In this document: in pieces, positions 62,798-64,000 of the stretch
Position numbering within the stretch: position 1 is the first letter of the stretch
How the letters are laid out: each line of letters begins with the position of its first letter
Source: Synergistaceae bacterium
GTDB taxonomy: Bacteria > Synergistota > Synergistia > Synergistales > Aminobacteriaceae
Direction: 5' to 3'
DNA: 64,000 nt
NCBI GenBank assembly: GCA_018436725.1
Contig: JAHDKT010000044.1
Location: 21,650-85,649, forward strand
Position numbers and translations under genes: made by a program
The notes under the pieces: generated by a model
What the model was told of the DNA's origin: nothing
Seen by the model: the letters and a program-made list of their open reading frames with translations, nothing else
Database searches by the model: none

Positions 62798-64000
62798 GTG
62801 AAAATCAATATGAAACTGAACAGACTCGGAGCGCGGATTCTCGCAGTCGTCATCGTTTTGCTGGTTATTTCCGTGGGAGGCATCGGTTTCTACGCGATGC
62901 AGGTCGGAGGACGGGGGCTTGAAGAAGCGGCGCGTCAGTACGAGACGACGCTCGCGGAAAACCTTGCGTACCGGCTCAATTCGACATTCAACCGTTTCGA
63001 CGGTATGCTTCAGGCTCTTTCGGCCCTCGTCACCACCCGCTTCACCTCCATGCCGAACCCGGATGTGGCCGACATCGTCATTCCGCAATTCGGGGCGCAG
63101 AACGGCAGATTCATGAACGACCTCGGCGTTCAATCCCCGGAGTCGCGAAGCCTCTTCATCATCTTCAACCCCGACATCTTCGGCACGCAGAAGACGTACA
63201 TGGTAGGATTCCAGCGTAAAGACGCGAAGTCGCTCTTCATGTACATCGACGAGAAAACCATCTCCGCCGCCAAGCTCATCGACAGGAAAGACCCGTCCAC
63301 CTCGTGGTTCTGGACCCCGCTCGACACGAAACGCCCCTACTGGGCCGACGTCAGCCGCACCGAAGAAGGCGGGGAGATCGTCACCTACGCGATGCCCGTC
63401 TTCATCGGGGACAAGATCGTCGCCGTCGCGGGAATGACCTTCGACTTCGCCTTCGTCCGGGAAACTCTCGCGGCCGTGAAGATCTACGACACGGGCTACC
63501 CCTTCCTGATGAACCGCAATCTCAAGTACCTCTATCATCCGACGCTCTCGTTCGACGGTCCCGATTTCCGGGAGGTCGCGAACGGTTATTTCGCCAAGTA
63601 CGCCGACGACATCCTCAACAAGGGCGAAGGACGGATCGACTACCCATGGGAGAGCGGTCAGAAGACGATGTCGTACTACACCATGGAGAACGGGTATATC
63701 CTCTTCGTCTCGGCGAGCATCGCCGAATCGCTCGCAGCGGTCGGCGCGATGCAGCGCGCCGTCAACATCGGCATGGCCGCAGTGCTCCTCGTGGCCGTCG
63801 TCGTCGTGGTCCTCTTCTCCCGCAGCCTCGCGAAGCCTCTTCAGGCGGTGGCCGCCGGAGCGCGGAACGTCGCCGAGACGGGCGACCTGACGCAACGCCT
63901 CGCGGTGAAGACCTCGATCGAGGAGATCAAGGGCGTCGCCTCCGCCGTCAACGACATGATCGAAGGCACCGCCGAAGCGGTGCGCAACATCATCGAAAAC
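62798..64000 (+). CDS. Methyl-accepting chemotaxis protein, N-terminal part
   Basis: At least 401 residues, open at the right edge. N-terminal transmembrane helix (about 12-33), a large periplasmic dCACHE sensor (about 40-310; SWFWTPLDTKRPYWADVS, GMTFDFAFV), a second helix (about 325-350), then a HAMP (RSLAKPLQAVAAGARNVAE). dCACHE domains bind small ligands such as amino or organic acids. Start is GTG 62798, with AAGGAGGAG; ATG 62810 is a weaker option. Its expression is under the c-di-GMP riboswitch. Confidence 0.9.
   Translation, partial: MKINMKLNRLGARILAVVIVLLVISVGGIGFYAMQVGGRGLEEAARQYETTLAENLAYRLNSTFNRFDGMLQALSALVTTRFTSMPNPDVADIVIPQFGAQNGRFMNDLGVQSPESRSLFIIFNPDIFGTQKTYMVGFQRKDAKSLFMYIDEKTISAAKLIDRKDPSTSWFWTPLDTKRPYWADVSRTEEGGEIVTYAMPVFIGDKIVAVAGMTFDFAFVRETLAAVKIYDTGYPFLMNRNLKYLYHPTLSFDGPDFREVANGYFAKYADDILNKGEGRIDYPWESGQKTMSYYTMENGYILFVSASIAESLAAVGAMQRAVNIGMAAVLLVAVVVVVLFSRSLAKPLQAVAAGARNVAETGDLTQRLAVKTSIEEIKGVASAVNDMIEGTAEAVRNIIEN

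Overview
The window is GC-rich, densely packed bacterial DNA. The best guess is a strictly anaerobic, amino- and organic-acid-fermenting member of the Synergistota. This rests on four complete TRAP-type (DctPQM) uptake systems, a radical-SAM activase for anaerobic ribonucleotide reductase, RocB and C69 peptidases, ATP-type PEP carboxykinase and many c-di-GMP and PAS signalling proteins. The lineage is inferred from gene content; no rRNA or tRNA gene was seen. No CRISPR array, prophage or insertion sequence was recognised.

Layout. 1-9.4 kb: housekeeping genes (start of a MATE exporter, pckA, a membrane J-domain protein, NrdG-type activase, family-4 uracil-DNA glycosylase, DEDDh exonuclease, metallo-beta-lactamase-fold protein, lipoate-protein ligase, PAS-GGDEF cyclase). 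9.4-13.6 kb: TRAP operon 1 with an SDR dehydrogenase and an arsenate-reductase-like protein. 13.7-23.1 kb: a 2-oxoacid/acetoin dehydrogenase locus (E1 alpha, E1 beta, E2, E3) with TRAP operon 2 and a PPC-domain protein lying between E1 and E2, headed by a GntR regulator with an 11-bp repeat array at its promoter. 23.2-27.3 kb: TRAP operon 3 with an M24-fold enzyme whose metal ligands are replaced. 27.4-31.1 kb: an iron/cobalamin-type ABC importer plus an unknown fourth gene. 31.2-32.1 kb: two small coiled-coil genes. 32.3-38.3 kb: pyrRBCKDFE with a promoter, a leader reading frame and an attenuator. 38.4-45.2 kb: RocB, opine dehydrogenase, TRAP operon 4 and an IclR regulator with a likely operator. 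45.3-47.1 kb: an exported C69 dipeptidase. 47.1-54.9 kb: a five-gene operon in which a DUF342/FapA + PAS cassette occurs twice in tandem, followed by a choline/carnitine acyltransferase homologue. 55-64 kb: GIY-YIG protein, MntP, a CHASE4-PAS-GGDEF-EAL protein, an orphan ParA with a low-complexity partner, an HD-GYP protein, a hotdog thioesterase, and a c-di-GMP-I riboswitch in front of a chemoreceptor that runs off the end.

How it fits together. The cell seems built to import carboxylates and modified amino acids through substrate-specific TRAP systems, each next to the enzyme and regulator for its substrate. Lipoate ligase could load the E2 of the oxoacid dehydrogenase. c-di-GMP turnover (one intact cyclase, two phosphodiesterases with degenerate GGDEF domains) feeds at least one visible effector, the riboswitch controlling the chemoreceptor. 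The most unusual items are the duplicated FapA-PAS cassette with a carnitine-acyltransferase homologue, the dehydrogenase-TRAP composite operon, the GC-rich hairpin between dctP and dctQ in all four TRAP operons, the pyr leader, and the opine-type cluster.
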